Origin: Planctomycetaceae bacterium
Lineage (GTDB): Bacteria > Planctomycetota > Planctomycetia > Pirellulales > Pirellulaceae
Reading direction: 5' to 3'
Length of the DNA stretch: 64,000 nucleotides
NCBI GenBank assembly: GCA_002724245.1
Contig: PBOG01000004.1
Location: 35,296 to 99,295, forward strand
In this document: positions 36,234-45,347 of the stretch, piece after piece
Layout: the number at the start of each line of letters is the position of its first letter
How positions within the stretch are numbered: position 1 is the first letter of the stretch
Notes under the pieces: model-generated
The model's database searches: none
The model's input: the letters and a program-made list of their open reading frames with translations, nothing else
Told to the model about the DNA's origin: nothing
Translations under genes and position numbers: made by a program

Positions 36234-37028
36234 TTACTCGATCTTCTCCGTACCGCTGGCCTTCCCGAGCACCAGCTCAACACCCGCGTCGAGCAGTCGG
36301 TTGCACCAGGTTTTCTCCACCGCATCGTCAACCACCAGGCAGTCGACATCCCCCAAATCGCACAGATGCGCCAGGCTCGATTGGCCGAACTTGGCACTGT
36401 CTGCCAGGACAAACACTTCATCTGCTGAAGCCATCATGACGCGTTCTGATTCGACTAATAACAGGTTGCTGTTGTAGTATCCGCGCTGATTAATTCCGGC
36501 GACGCTCAAAAACGCGCGGCGCACGTTCAGGTCGGCCAACATTTGATTGGCATAAGGACCCAGCGAAACGCCAGTTCGGCTGTGCACGTAACCACCAACC
36601 AGCACTAAATCAACGCTGTCGCTGGACATGAAAAGTGTTGCCACGGGAAGCGAATTGGTGACGATCTGGAGCGGTCTATCGATTAATTGCTGTGCCAGTT
36701 CATAGGTCGTACTTCCACCATCCAACAAAACGGTATCCCCGTCCTCGATCAACTTCGCCGCCGCCACGGCGATCGCCCGCTTCTTGTCCCAATGGGTTGA
36801 TTGGCGGTGATCAAAATGAGGCAGTTTCGGAGTAGGTCCCACATAGAACACACCACCGTGCGTCCGGCGTGCCGAACCCGATTCCTCTAATGAATCGAGG
36901 TCTCGACGGACGGTAGACTCCGATACCTCCAGCTCGCACACCAGGTCGGGAAGCGAAGCAAACCCCGTCCTGCGGATCATTTCGAGCATGCGGTTTCGGC
37001 GGTCTTCGGCCGTCAACTGCATCGACAT
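36234..37028 (-). CDS. DeoR-family transcriptional regulator of the BMC operon
   Basis: The 264-residue regulator has a DeoR HTH at residues 8-60 (FASLPDLVCELEVSESTVRRDLDSLEESG) and a sugar-phosphate-binding isomerase-like domain (DTVLLDGGSTTYELAQQL and further). DeoR proteins typically repress sugar catabolism until a phosphorylated sugar binds. It is first in the BMC operon and just downstream of a sigma70-like promoter, so it is probably autoregulated, with fuculose- or rhamnulose-1-phosphate or DHAP as candidate effectors. PVM-type BMC loci in related bacteria also begin with a DeoR gene. Confidence 0.9.
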   Translation of the reverse strand: MSMQLTAEDRRNRMLEMIRRTGFASLPDLVCELEVSESTVRRDLDSLEESGSARRTHGGVFYVGPTPKLPHFDHRQSTHWDKKRAIAVAAAKLIEDGDTVLLDGGSTTYELAQQLIDRPLQIVTNSLPVATLFMSSDSVDLVLVGGYVHSRTGVSLGPYANQMLADLNVRRAFLSVAGINQRGYYNSNLLLVESERVMMASADEVFVLADSAKFGQSSLAHLCDLGDVDCLVVDDAVEKTWCNRLLDAGVELVLGKASGTEKIE

Positions 37029-37067
37029 CAGATCGATAACCCCCGTTTGCGTGAGTGAATATCTTCA

Positions 37068-37096
37068 ATTATGCGATATAAAAAACGCGCTTTCAA
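37068..37096 (-). promoter_or_regulatory. Sigma70-like promoter for the deoR-BMC operon
   Basis: On the minus strand TTGAAA (37096-37091) and CATAAT (37073-37068) are separated by exactly 17 bases and lie about 40 bases before the deoR start. The surrounding DNA is strongly AT-rich compared with the neighbouring genes. All BMC genes follow in the same direction with short gaps, so this is likely the main promoter. Confidence 0.65.
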
Positions 37097-37190
37097 TCAT
37101 GTTTATGAGAGATTTATCGTTTATTATTGATTGTTTTATGTCAGTTCCGTCACGATAAGTGAACGATTTCTGTCATTCCAGCGCAAACCC
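37097..37190 (-). promoter_or_regulatory. AT-rich candidate DeoR operator region
   Basis: The region upstream of the -35 box is AT-rich and contains the inverted pair TTATCGT and ACGATAA about 30 bases apart, plus repeated near-copies of the type GATTGTTTTATG and GATTTATCGTTTA. DeoR proteins often bind several short repeated half-sites around the promoter. Which repeats are used cannot be told from one sequence. The purN gene lies beyond it on the same strand. Confidence 0.4.
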
Positions 37191-37246
37191 TTTAACAGAA
37201 TAGATTTACGCAAGGGGAGTGGATCCGCTTCAAACCGGACAGGCCG

Positions 37247-37885
37247 TCAGGCAATCCGTACCCGGCGACCCTCAAGTGTCACACGACCAGCGGCACACAG
37301 GTTGATCGCCGCGGGATACAGCTCACATTCCTGCTCAAAGATACGTTGTGCTAACGCAGTTGGTGTGTCATTTTCCAAAACGTTGACAGAACGTTGCAGC
37401 AGAATCGGACCGTGATCGTACTCGTTGTCAACAAAATGGACCGTACAGCCACTCACTTTAGCGCCATACTCCAGAACGGCGCTATGGACACGCAATCCAT
37501 AAAACCCGGCACCACAAAAAGCCGGAATCAGGCTCGGGTGAATATTCAGAACCCGGTTCTGGAAATCATCCGGAATCAGTACGTGCTTCAGGAATCCTGC
37601 CATCACCACCAGTTTGACGTGCGCCTGACGGCAAGCCCCAAAAATCGCCGCGCTGAACGCTTCCGGGGAGCCTGCTGCGCGATGAGATATCGTGGTGGAT
37701 TGAATTCCCGCCTGGGCAGCATATTCAAGACCGCCCGCCGACTCGTTGCTGGAAATCACCAGTCGAATCTCGGCATTCAAAGCACCGGCAGCGATCTGTT
37801 CCAGCAAGTTCTTGAGGGTCGTTCCACCCCCGGAAATCAACACCGCCAAAGCAATCGGTTCTCGCTGCACGTGTGCCTCGCTCAC
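37247..37885 (-). CDS. purN: Phosphoribosylglycinamide formyltransferase
   Basis: PurN transfers a formyl group from 10-formyl-THF to GAR in purine synthesis. The sequence shows LISGGGTTLKNLL (phosphate loop), the catalytic NIHPSLIPAF with the Asn and His, and HFVDNEYDHGPILLQ with the catalytic Asp. The track adds 72 residues that look non-coding. The likely start is GTG 37885; a second GTG at 37870 has GCGAGG upstream and is equally possible. The gene is alone, divergent from a glycosyltransferase and separate from the BMC operon. Confidence 0.93.
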   Translation of the reverse strand: MSEAHVQREPIALAVLISGGGTTLKNLLEQIAAGALNAEIRLVISSNESAGGLEYAAQAGIQSTTISHRAAGSPEAFSAAIFGACRQAHVKLVVMAGFLKHVLIPDDFQNRVLNIHPSLIPAFCGAGFYGLRVHSAVLEYGAKVSGCTVHFVDNEYDHGPILLQRSVNVLENDTPTALAQRIFEQECELYPAAINLCAAGRVTLEGRRVRIA

Positions 37886-38122
37886 AACGCTGAGTAACAA
37901 AGGATGACACAGGGACAACCGACGACGAAACAACGGTGAATTCAACGTCGGCTCTACCTTGCAGAGTACAGGGTAACCGAAAACAACCGCGGGAAAACAG
38001 TCGCCAACACCTGAAGATGACCTTTCTATAGCCCCAACTGGAATGGGGCACCCTGGAGGTGACCCGACCTGTTCCGAGGCGGTTGACGCGGCGCACCTCA
38101 CTGTCTCATGCTGTTAAGTGTC

Positions 38123-39244
38123 ATGCGCATATTGATCTTCTGTGAATTCGCCCGATTGCACGGCGCTGAACAGTCCCTGTTGTCTGTACTCGGGTCGGTG
38201 TCCGCTGCTGGGTTTGAACTCCAAATTGCGGCGCCCCCGGCGGGAGCACTGGCGGCTGAAATCCGGCGGCGCGACATGGTTCTGTTACCGCTGGATTTTC
38301 CGAACGGAGCAGCACACCGGCAACAAACCGACCGGCGCGCGGTGATCCGATCTGTGTTACGCCAATCGCGACCAGACCTGGTGCACACCAATAGTCTGTC
38401 CATGAGTCGCCTGACGGGACCTCTGGTCGCAGAAATGGATGTACCCAGCCTAGGCCATCTGCGCGACATCCTGCGGCTCAGCCGACAAGCCATCGCAGAC
38501 CTTAACTGCCACACACGGTTGCTGGCAGTTTCAACAGCCACCCGTAACTGGCACGTCGACCAGGGTCTCGATGCACACCGCACATTCGTTCTTCACAATG
38601 GGGTTGATCTCGAGGAGTTTGCACCACGACCACCAGCCGGCCGACTGCACGACGAACTGCAGCTTGCCCCCCATGTGCCGCTGGTTGGCACGATCGGTCA
38701 AATCGGAATGCGGAAAGGAACCGATTTGTTTCTCCAGGCTGCCTGTCAAATTGCCGGCAGCATCCCCTCTGTCCAATTCGTCGTCTTTGGTGAACGCTCG
38801 TCCGAAAAAAAAGAAGCACGCCAGCTGGAACATCAACTGCAAGTGCAGGCCCACCAGCCACCACTGGCGGGCCGCTGCCACTTTCTGGGTTACCGTTCGT
38901 GCATGTCCCAATGGCTGAACGAGCTCACCGTCCTGGTACATCCCGCGCGGCAAGAACCACTCGGCCGCGTATTACTCGAAGCCGCCGCCTCCGGATTGTC
39001 GATTGTGGCAACTGCTGTCGGTGGCACCAATGAAATTTTTCCCCCGGCAACACGATCCGCAATGGTGATTCCGCCGGACAACGTAGAACAAATCGAATCG
39101 GCCGTCACGCTGCTACTGAATGACAAAGATCGGCGACTTGCTCTGGGGTGCGCAACCCGCCTCCGCGCGGAAGCGGCGTTCGATCGACGGCAATCTGCAG
39201 CAGGTTTGATCCGTCATTACCATCAACTGCTGGATGCTCGCTAG
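38123..39244 (+). CDS. Glycosyltransferase family 4 protein
   Basis: The 373-residue GT-B enzyme adds a sugar from a nucleotide donor. The N-terminal half begins MRILIFCEFARLHGAEQSLL; the C-terminal half has the GT4 donor-site motif EPLGRVLLEAAASGLSIVATAVGGTNEI with the E-x7-E pair, and an earlier FVLHNGVDLEEF and VGTIGQIGMRKGTDLF. Two in-frame ATGs (38108 and 38123) exist; the second gives the family start. No membrane helix is visible. The acceptor is unknown, and no polysaccharide cluster is adjacent. Confidence 0.9.
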   Translation: MRILIFCEFARLHGAEQSLLSVLGSVSAAGFELQIAAPPAGALAAEIRRRDMVLLPLDFPNGAAHRQQTDRRAVIRSVLRQSRPDLVHTNSLSMSRLTGPLVAEMDVPSLGHLRDILRLSRQAIADLNCHTRLLAVSTATRNWHVDQGLDAHRTFVLHNGVDLEEFAPRPPAGRLHDELQLAPHVPLVGTIGQIGMRKGTDLFLQAACQIAGSIPSVQFVVFGERSSEKKEARQLEHQLQVQAHQPPLAGRCHFLGYRSCMSQWLNELTVLVHPARQEPLGRVLLEAAASGLSIVATAVGGTNEIFPPATRSAMVIPPDNVEQIESAVTLLLNDKDRRLALGCATRLRAEAAFDRRQSAAGLIRHYHQLLDAR

Positions 39245-39254
39245 AACTAATGTC

Positions 39255-39281
39255 CAGAGGCTGCAGTTCTCGGGGCCTCTG
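39255..39281. terminator. Possible bidirectional terminator hairpin between convergent genes
   Basis: CAGAGGC (39255-39261) pairs with GCCTCTG (39275-39281) in the 92-base gap between the convergent glycosyltransferase and hemA genes. No T-tract follows on either strand, so it may only be a weak or Rho-assisted terminator. Confidence 0.35.
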
Positions 39282-39336
39282 TGAACAAACAACCACTACC
39301 GAATGGCAGAAGGGCAGGCAGACGATCCCGTCGGGG

Positions 39337-40611
39337 TCATTCTCGGATCTGGAACAATCGCTTCAGCGCGTCCAGTAAACCCTCTGAATTGCCGCTGGCC
39401 GATTCGTCTCGCAGCGACTCGAGTGGAGGATGGAGCAATTTGTTGACAAGTCGATCGGCAAACTGCTGAATTTCTTGCCGCGTCCGTCCATCTGCATCAT
39501 GCAACTTGTTCATTAAACGCGACAATTCTTCTTCTTTTACATTGTCCGCCTGGGCTCGCAATTGCCGAATCGCTGGACCGGTCGATTGATGATGCAACTC
39601 CGTCATCAGACGGTCGACTTCCTGCTCAACAATCTTCTCTGCAGCCGGCCACGCGTGTTGCCGCTGCTGACGATTCTGTTCACACACCTGGGACAAATCA
39701 TCGACCGAGTACAGATAGACATTCGGCTCGTTGCCAATCTGGGGATCAAAATCACGCGGAACAGCAAGGTCCAAAACAAACAGCAGACGCTGAAAACGAT
39801 CGGCGGCAACCCGTTGGAAATCCTCTAATTGCACAATGGGTTCACTCGCACCCGTAGTACTCACAACGAGGTCAGCGCGAACCAGCCACTCAAATAACTG
39901 GTCCCAATCCGCAACCTGTCCAGTCGTTCGCTCAACCAATCGCTCACTGCGTTCACGATGTCGGTTCACAATCGTGATATGCCGCGCCCCTTCATCGATT
40001 AGGTAACGAAGCGTCTCCTCCGCCATTTCCCCGGCCCCAATAACCAGGACCTGTTTTTTCTCGAAAGTCTCAAAGAACCCACGTGCAAAATCACCCACCG
40101 CGACACTGGGGATGCTGACTCGCTTGCGGTGAATTGCCGTCTCCGTCGCAACACGTTTGGCCACGCGATTGGCGGCCTGGAATACCGCATGCATCGATGG
40201 ACCAGCAGATTCTCCCGCGAGCGACCATTCGTACGCCTGCTTCACTTGTGCCAGAATCTGTGGCTCGCCTACCACCATACTGTCCATGCTGGCAGCCACA
40301 GTAAACAAATGGTAAATCGCCGCACGGGCATCATGGACAAACAGCGCACCCGTCATCAGACTCGCGTCGAGTCCATGAAAATCACCCAGGAACCGGCTCA
40401 TCGACTCTGCAGACGGACCCCCGTCTGCAGAGTCGATCGTCGCGTACAACTCAACACGATTACACGTCGACAGCAGGACTGCCTCCGCGCTCGGATACTG
40501 CGACCGAAACTGCGCGAGAGCCTGGCGCGCTTGTGTTTCGTTGAACGCCAGTTTTTCACGCAATTCAACACTGGAATTGTGATGGCTACAGCCCACCACC
40601 CTAACCTGCAT
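39337..40611 (-). CDS. hemA: Glutamyl-tRNA reductase
   Basis: HemA makes glutamate-1-semialdehyde from Glu-tRNA, the first step of C5 haem synthesis. The catalytic Cys50 is in STCNRVELY, and the NADPH-binding loop is VIGAGEMAEETLRYL, followed by the long dimerisation helices. A segment after the catalytic loop (IDSADGGPSAES) is encoded by a perfect palindrome listed separately and looks like an insertion. The start is three bases after the stop of the hemX-like gene, so the two are coupled. Other haem genes are not in the window. Confidence 0.95.
   Translation of the reverse strand: MQVRVVGCSHHNSSVELREKLAFNETQARQALAQFRSQYPSAEAVLLSTCNRVELYATIDSADGGPSAESMSRFLGDFHGLDASLMTGALFVHDARAAIYHLFTVAASMDSMVVGEPQILAQVKQAYEWSLAGESAGPSMHAVFQAANRVAKRVATETAIHRKRVSIPSVAVGDFARGFFETFEKKQVLVIGAGEMAEETLRYLIDEGARHITIVNRHRERSERLVERTTGQVADWDQLFEWLVRADLVVSTTGASEPIVQLEDFQRVAADRFQRLLFVLDLAVPRDFDPQIGNEPNVYLYSVDDLSQVCEQNRQQRQHAWPAAEKIVEQEVDRLMTELHHQSTGPAIRQLRAQADNVKEEELSRLMNKLHDADGRTRQEIQQFADRLVNKLLHPPLESLRDESASGNSEGLLDALKRLFQIRE
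40400..40437. repeat. Perfect 17-bp palindrome with 4-base loop inside hemA
   Basis: ATCGACTCTGCAGACGG (40400-40416) and its exact reverse complement (40421-40437) flank the loop ACCC, all within the hemA coding region. The hairpin would be very stable in DNA and in mRNA. It is in frame and encodes the short polar linker IDSADGGPSAES where other glutamyl-tRNA reductases have a simple surface turn, so it may be an inserted palindromic element. Confidence 0.95.
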
Positions 40612-40614
40612 ACG

Positions 40615-41514
40615 TTACCTCAGCGCGTCGATGGGGGGTGGCATAGTATCGGTGGCCCGAACTGTCTGGTTCGCTGGGGGCGCACCAGCGTGACCGGAAA
40701 AAAAGATGATCAACAACGAAACGCCCAGGAGTGCGCCGCTGGCAATAGTGAGATAAATGACCTTATGGCCTTTTCGAGCCGGTCGGTAGCGCCACTCAAA
40801 CAAACTGACTGACGCCAGCCAAAGAAAGAGGACCGCGGACCAAAGCACCAGTGGATCTGTCCAGGCCACCATAGCAACCGGCTGATTGAGCTTGACAATC
40901 ACTCCCGCAAACAACCCCAGCAGTAACAAACCTGAAGAAACATATGATGTCTCGCGGCTAAATCGCTGTAGCCACTCGAGGCTAGGCAATTGGAGACCAC
41001 TCTGCGGTGACCACTTTCGTTTCAGCCGGTAGGATTGGACCAGGTACATCACTCCCCCAGAAAAACCCAACATGGCGGCCACGGTCCCGGCTAGCAACAG
41101 CGAACCGTGAATTCTTCCCCAAATGCCCGCCGCATCTCCACGTGGAAACGTCTGCAAGTTACCCTGCAACAAGGCCAAGCTAATGAAAACCAGCGGCAAA
41201 GGCAGCATAAACAGGCCCATGCCGTTTCGAGGACGACGCACCGCCAGAATCAGGTAAGCCAGCGCAATCACCCATGAAGCGATTACCATCCAGTCAGCCC
41301 AACTGGCGAAAACCGTACCCTGGGAAAGTTCGGTCGTGGCCCGGCTCCACAAGAATAGGGTTTGTGCGAAACAACCTGCAACCGTCAACCCGACCACCAG
41401 GGACCAGAACCTGGTCGTTCGCAAGAACAGAATCCGCAACAGTTCAAGCGCCCAAGCCAGCGCATAACTGGCAAAGAAACATGTCTCGGTAATTCGGTTC
41501 AGCCAGTCAATCAT
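40615..41514 (-). CDS. HemX/CcsA-like polytopic membrane protein
   Basis: The 299-residue protein has about eight membrane helices. It resembles the CcsA/HemX cytochrome c assembly family, with a conserved His in GRIHGSLLLAGTVAAMLGFSGGVMYLV. The haem-handling WGxxWxWD motif of true CcsA is missing, which fits HemX, a protein that lowers HemA levels in Bacillus and sits beside hemA there. The ATG at 41514 overlaps the stop of the sigma54 activator by eight bases; the track start is 58 codons too early. Its position directly before hemA supports the HemX reading. Confidence 0.78.
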   Translation of the reverse strand: MIDWLNRITETCFFASYALAWALELLRILFLRTTRFWSLVVGLTVAGCFAQTLFLWSRATTELSQGTVFASWADWMVIASWVIALAYLILAVRRPRNGMGLFMLPLPLVFISLALLQGNLQTFPRGDAAGIWGRIHGSLLLAGTVAAMLGFSGGVMYLVQSYRLKRKWSPQSGLQLPSLEWLQRFSRETSYVSSGLLLLGLFAGVIVKLNQPVAMVAWTDPLVLWSAVLFLWLASVSLFEWRYRPARKGHKVIYLTIASGALLGVSLLIIFFSGHAGAPPANQTVRATDTMPPPIDALR

Positions 41515-42562
41515 CCAAGTCGTACTCTTTGACTTTTTTGTGCAACGTATTGCGGTTAATCCCCAGGCGATTGGCCGCCTTCGTCTGGACACCACCACAC
41601 TCTTGGAGAACCTGCGCGATTGTCTCGCGCTCGACACGATTGACAATGTTCGCATGCAAGCTGTGATCATCAGGATCGGTTTCAGCAACCGCCTGTTGAA
41701 CTAACTCAATCACCAAGGCATCCACCTCACCACCACGTACCTGGGATGTTCGGACTCGGCTTTTTCCCAGCACAACATCTGGCAATAGGTCCACGGTTAA
41801 TTCATCACCCTCAGCCATCACAACAGCTCGCTCGATGTAATTCTGCAGCTCACGAACATTCCCTGGCCAATCATAGGCACAGAGAAAATCCAGCGCTTCT
41901 TCTTGGATGTGAACCACAAATCGACCGTTGACTTCACTGTAGTAATCGAGGAAGTGCGCCACTAATTGTGGAATGTCTTCACGTCTCCGCCGCAGCGGGG
42001 GAATCTCGATGGGAACCACATTCAGACGCCAATACAGATCCTCGCGAAATTCTGCCTGATCGACAAGATCAAGCAGGTCACGATTACTCGCGGCGATGAC
42101 CCGCGTATCAACCTGAATTGTCTGGACATCACCGACCCGTTCGAATTCGCGCTCTTGAAGCACTCGCAACAATTTGACCTGCAGGTGCAGCGACGTGGAA
42201 TTGATCTCGTCGAGAACGATGGTTCCCGTGTGGGCAGCTTCAAATCGCCCGGTACGGTTAGCCACTGCTCCGGTAAAGGCTCCGCGAACGTGACCAAACA
42301 ACTCGCTCTCGAGCAGGTTTTCGCTCAAGGCACCACAGTTGACTTTAACAAAGGGCCCGCTCCCCCGATCACTCAAACGGTGAATCGCCGTTGCGATCAG
42401 CTCCTTGCCGGTTCCGGTTTCTCCGAGGAGTAACACGGACGCATTGCTGCGCGAAACGCGTCGCGTGATTCGATAGACTTCCTCCATTGCCGGGCTGGTA
42501 CCGATGATCCCAGGGATCGGGGGACCGCTTTCTTCAGCATGCTGGGAAGAATAAATCGCCAT
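41507..42562 (-). CDS. Sigma54-dependent activator without receiver domain
   Basis: The 351-residue protein has an AAA+ domain (Walker A GETGTGKE at 47-54, the sigma54-contact GAFTGA at 94-99, Walker [10 protein letters not shown]) and a Fis-type HTH at the end ([27 protein letters not shown]). It has only about 20 residues before the AAA+ domain, so it lacks a receiver, GAF or PAS sensor, like PspF. Such proteins are controlled by partner proteins. It lies between an exported HEAT-repeat protein and hemX-like/hemA in one minus-strand run. Its target genes are unknown. Confidence 0.9.
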   Translation of the reverse strand: MAIYSSQHAEESGPPIPGIIGTSPAMEEVYRITRRVSRSNASVLLLGETGTGKELIATAIHRLSDRGSGPFVKVNCGALSENLLESELFGHVRGAFTGAVANRTGRFEAAHTGTIVLDEINSTSLHLQVKLLRVLQEREFERVGDVQTIQVDTRVIAASNRDLLDLVDQAEFREDLYWRLNVVPIEIPPLRRRREDIPQLVAHFLDYYSEVNGRFVVHIQEEALDFLCAYDWPGNVRELQNYIERAVVMAEGDELTVDLLPDVVLGKSRVRTSQVRGGEVDALVIELVQQAVAETDPDDHSLHANIVNRVERETIAQVLQECGGVQTKAANRLGINRNTLHKKVKEYDLDD

Positions 42563-42604
42563 TCTCAGCTTCGATCCATCTTGCGCACCGGCGCGAGACC
42601 CTCG

Positions 42605-45301
42605 TTAACTACCGGAACTCTCCTGGACCGTCCGCGAAGATTGTTCCATTGCATCCAGAATCGAGCCCAGTAATTGCTGAGTCGCTTTGTCCAACCGCGC
42701 GCTCTGATTGTAGCGATCGTACTGGCGATCAACATTGCGGGTCGTCAGTAATACGCCACGACGCTTGACGGCCACTGAAAAGGCAGCAGCGGCGGCTTGC
42801 CGCTGTGCCAACGGCCGGTTGTGTTCACTCGCCAAATCGACCAAGGCCAGCTGTCCTTGCGGAGTTCCCAAATTTCCTAACACCCGTGCCGAACTCTGGC
42901 TGAGCGAGGGAGTATTCAAAGCCCGAGTTACAGCGGCTTCTGTTCGTGCCAGGTCATAAAACCCATACGTAGTGCGGTCTGCCGACAGCTTCTCGAGCCA
43001 GGCCAGGGCCTGTGCGCTGTATCTCAGACGTGACGAGAAGGGAACCTGCGTATCGGCAAAACGAACTAGGATTTGCTCAACCAGTTGCGAAATCCGAGCC
43101 TGATTTGTTTGTCGCACTTCGACAGTTATGGAGCTCTCGGTTCGTGCAATCCGTTGAGCTTCAATCAGGGCAGGGCCCTGGGCGAGAATCTCAATTGGCC
43201 GGTTTTTTGTCTCGCTCTCGGCACGGAGAAATGTAACAAGCTGTGACAGGGTCGGCACGTCTGCGCCATCGCCAACCAGGCTCAGGTCGTAGTAAACTCC
43301 ATCGACGATCGAGGGAGGGCCACCTGCTTGGGCCTCGACACGCAGATCCGCGTCGGCAAACACCCGAGCGTCTGCCAGCGCCGCACCACCAGTTGCAACA
43401 CGCAAGATCAAACCGTCATGGCGTGGATCACGCCGAATGACGTTGAGCATCTCTTCAAATCCTGGTTCGTCGACACCACGCACTGTGAGCGTCAACTCAT
43501 AACTCGGCATGCGCACATCGAGAGCCCCCAGCGAGAAAGCCAGCGTGCGATCATCCAACACAGCAATTCGTTGCGCGCGATCCATTCTTTCGGTCCGTGC
43601 CAGAATGCCCACTGGCAACCTACTGGTACGTGGGTCGCGCCGTAAGATCTGCACCAGCTCACGCAAGTCCGGGTGTTGAACCGCGTCACTAACCAGTATG
43701 AATTCGTAATCGGGGTTCGATCTCGCCATCCGCAACAGTTCCCGCCCGCTGTTCGCGGTATCCGACTCGTATCCAAGTCGATTCAACAAACCTCCAATCG
43801 ATTGGGCGCGACTCGACCGCGGATCTCCCACCAGGACGCGTGGAGACCCATGACTGCCTGTGATGAATCCCAGCGTCTCCGTCACGTAACTGCACCCCGG
43901 ATAGGATTGCTGAGTCGACAATTTGAGAATCGCATCCAGACAAGCCATCCGCAAACGGAGGTTCGGGTGGCGCAGATGCTGGACGAGTGGCTGCATTCGG
44001 CCATCGACACCGCGCAGCAGTGCGATGTCACCCTGATCCCCCAAGAGTTCTGCCGCAGCTGTGGCGGCCGCCAGATATTTTTCTCTCACTGCGAATAACA
44101 GCCCGTCCTGTAACGCTTCGGCTCCCAGCGCTGCTACCTGCTGAGAATCCACAGACTTTCGATCAAGTGGCTCATCCAGTCCAACCAGCCGCTTCTCGGT
44201 CTCCAATACGGCAACCAGAAAGAGGCGACGGAAGTCGATATTTTCAGAATCCAACTGATGCAGATCGGCCGCCAACTTGCGCGCCTTGAGCATCGAAGCC
44301 AGACGAGCTGGCTGCAGTACAGAAACCACCGTTGCAGCACTTTCATTCCATTCCCAGACGGCGACACGCCCTTCCAGGTCGGCTGGCTTGACCGACACTC
44401 CACTCAAGTAACCGCGGACCTTCCTGACGAGAAACTGTTCAGCTTCCTGTCGTGAAGGGAGCGCTCCCACCAGACGCTGAACCGTCTGGGCAACAGCCTT
44501 TTTGACACGTGAGTCTCCCTCTGCCTCAAACAACATCCCCAACAGATAATCGACGACCCGGGAATCTTCCAAGCGCCCCAGCACTTCGGCGACTTGCCAG
44601 CGAATCGCTGGATCCGGGCACTGCAAAGCACCTGTTAAAGGATCAACTGCAATCGATCCCAGACCCACCAAAGCGTCGCGAGCCAAGGCATGTGACTCGG
44701 CGCTGTCTGCATCGCCCAGGACAGCCAGCAGCGCCGGAACCGCACTGGTACCAACTTGCTTGAGATCATTTGCAGCCGCCTGCCGTAAAGCTGCTGATGG
44801 GTGGGCCAGGCCAGCCACCAGGTTCTGCAGCCGCTCAGGATTGTGTAACGCGCGCTGTGTTGCCGTCAGCAGTTCTAGCGCCTGAGCCCTTACTTGGCGC
44901 CCATATCGCGACTGATGCGACAAACGGAAGAACAACGTTGAACCCCATTTCCGCTCAATGGCCATGAGTTGTGACGCATCGGGCTCCGCCGCTACCAGCG
45001 CGCTCATGAACTTCTGCACCTGGTCGACTCGACCGATGTTCATCGTCAATTCAACAGCCCACATCAACTCCATTGGGGACGTTGGGTTGGTCTCCATAAT
45101 TCCACGGACAACAGGATCCAACTCAGCCGCGACGGCCACATCCTGGGCATCCGCAGCCGGTTGCGGAGCGGTTGCGGGCACCGCGACGGTGGGCGCAGCT
45201 TCACCGAACGGGTCTTGCGCCTGGACTTGCAAAGCAAACCAGCCAAACAGAGCAAAGGCCGCCATCAGGTACATCGGTAATGGATTGCGATGTCTCATCA
45301 T
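42605..45301 (-). CDS. Exported HEAT-repeat protein with internal receiver-like domain
   Basis: The roughly 898-residue protein has an N-terminal hydrophobic signal (PMYLMAAFALFGWFALQVQAQ), then an Ala/Pro-rich segment, HEAT repeats in the first third (for example LAHPSAALRQAAANDLKQVG and PDPAIRWQVAEVLGRLED) and again near the end. In the middle SPRVLVGDPRSSRAQSIGGLLNRLGYESDTANSG ... YEFILVSDAVQHPDLRELVQILRRDPRTSRLPVGIL resembles a response-regulator receiver, followed by a second, weaker copy. An export signal makes phosphorelay unlikely. It probably acts as a protein-binding scaffold in the periplasm. Downstream lies a sigma54 activator gene. Confidence 0.7.
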   Translation of the reverse strand: MMRHRNPLPMYLMAAFALFGWFALQVQAQDPFGEAAPTVAVPATAPQPAADAQDVAVAAELDPVVRGIMETNPTSPMELMWAVELTMNIGRVDQVQKFMSALVAAEPDASQLMAIERKWGSTLFFRLSHQSRYGRQVRAQALELLTATQRALHNPERLQNLVAGLAHPSAALRQAAANDLKQVGTSAVPALLAVLGDADSAESHALARDALVGLGSIAVDPLTGALQCPDPAIRWQVAEVLGRLEDSRVVDYLLGMLFEAEGDSRVKKAVAQTVQRLVGALPSRQEAEQFLVRKVRGYLSGVSVKPADLEGRVAVWEWNESAATVVSVLQPARLASMLKARKLAADLHQLDSENIDFRRLFLVAVLETEKRLVGLDEPLDRKSVDSQQVAALGAEALQDGLLFAVREKYLAAATAAAELLGDQGDIALLRGVDGRMQPLVQHLRHPNLRLRMACLDAILKLSTQQSYPGCSYVTETLGFITGSHGSPRVLVGDPRSSRAQSIGGLLNRLGYESDTANSGRELLRMARSNPDYEFILVSDAVQHPDLRELVQILRRDPRTSRLPVGILARTERMDRAQRIAVLDDRTLAFSLGALDVRMPSYELTLTVRGVDEPGFEEMLNVIRRDPRHDGLILRVATGGAALADARVFADADLRVEAQAGGPPSIVDGVYYDLSLVGDGADVPTLSQLVTFLRAESETKNRPIEILAQGPALIEAQRIARTESSITVEVRQTNQARISQLVEQILVRFADTQVPFSSRLRYSAQALAWLEKLSADRTTYGFYDLARTEAAVTRALNTPSLSQSSARVLGNLGTPQGQLALVDLASEHNRPLAQRQAAAAAFSVAVKRRGVLLTTRNVDRQYDRYNQSARLDKATQQLLGSILDAMEQSSRTVQESSGS

Positions 45302-45347
45302 GCGTCGTATTCCCCACTGCAGAATCAAGGGTGTCGTAGTTGTCTGC

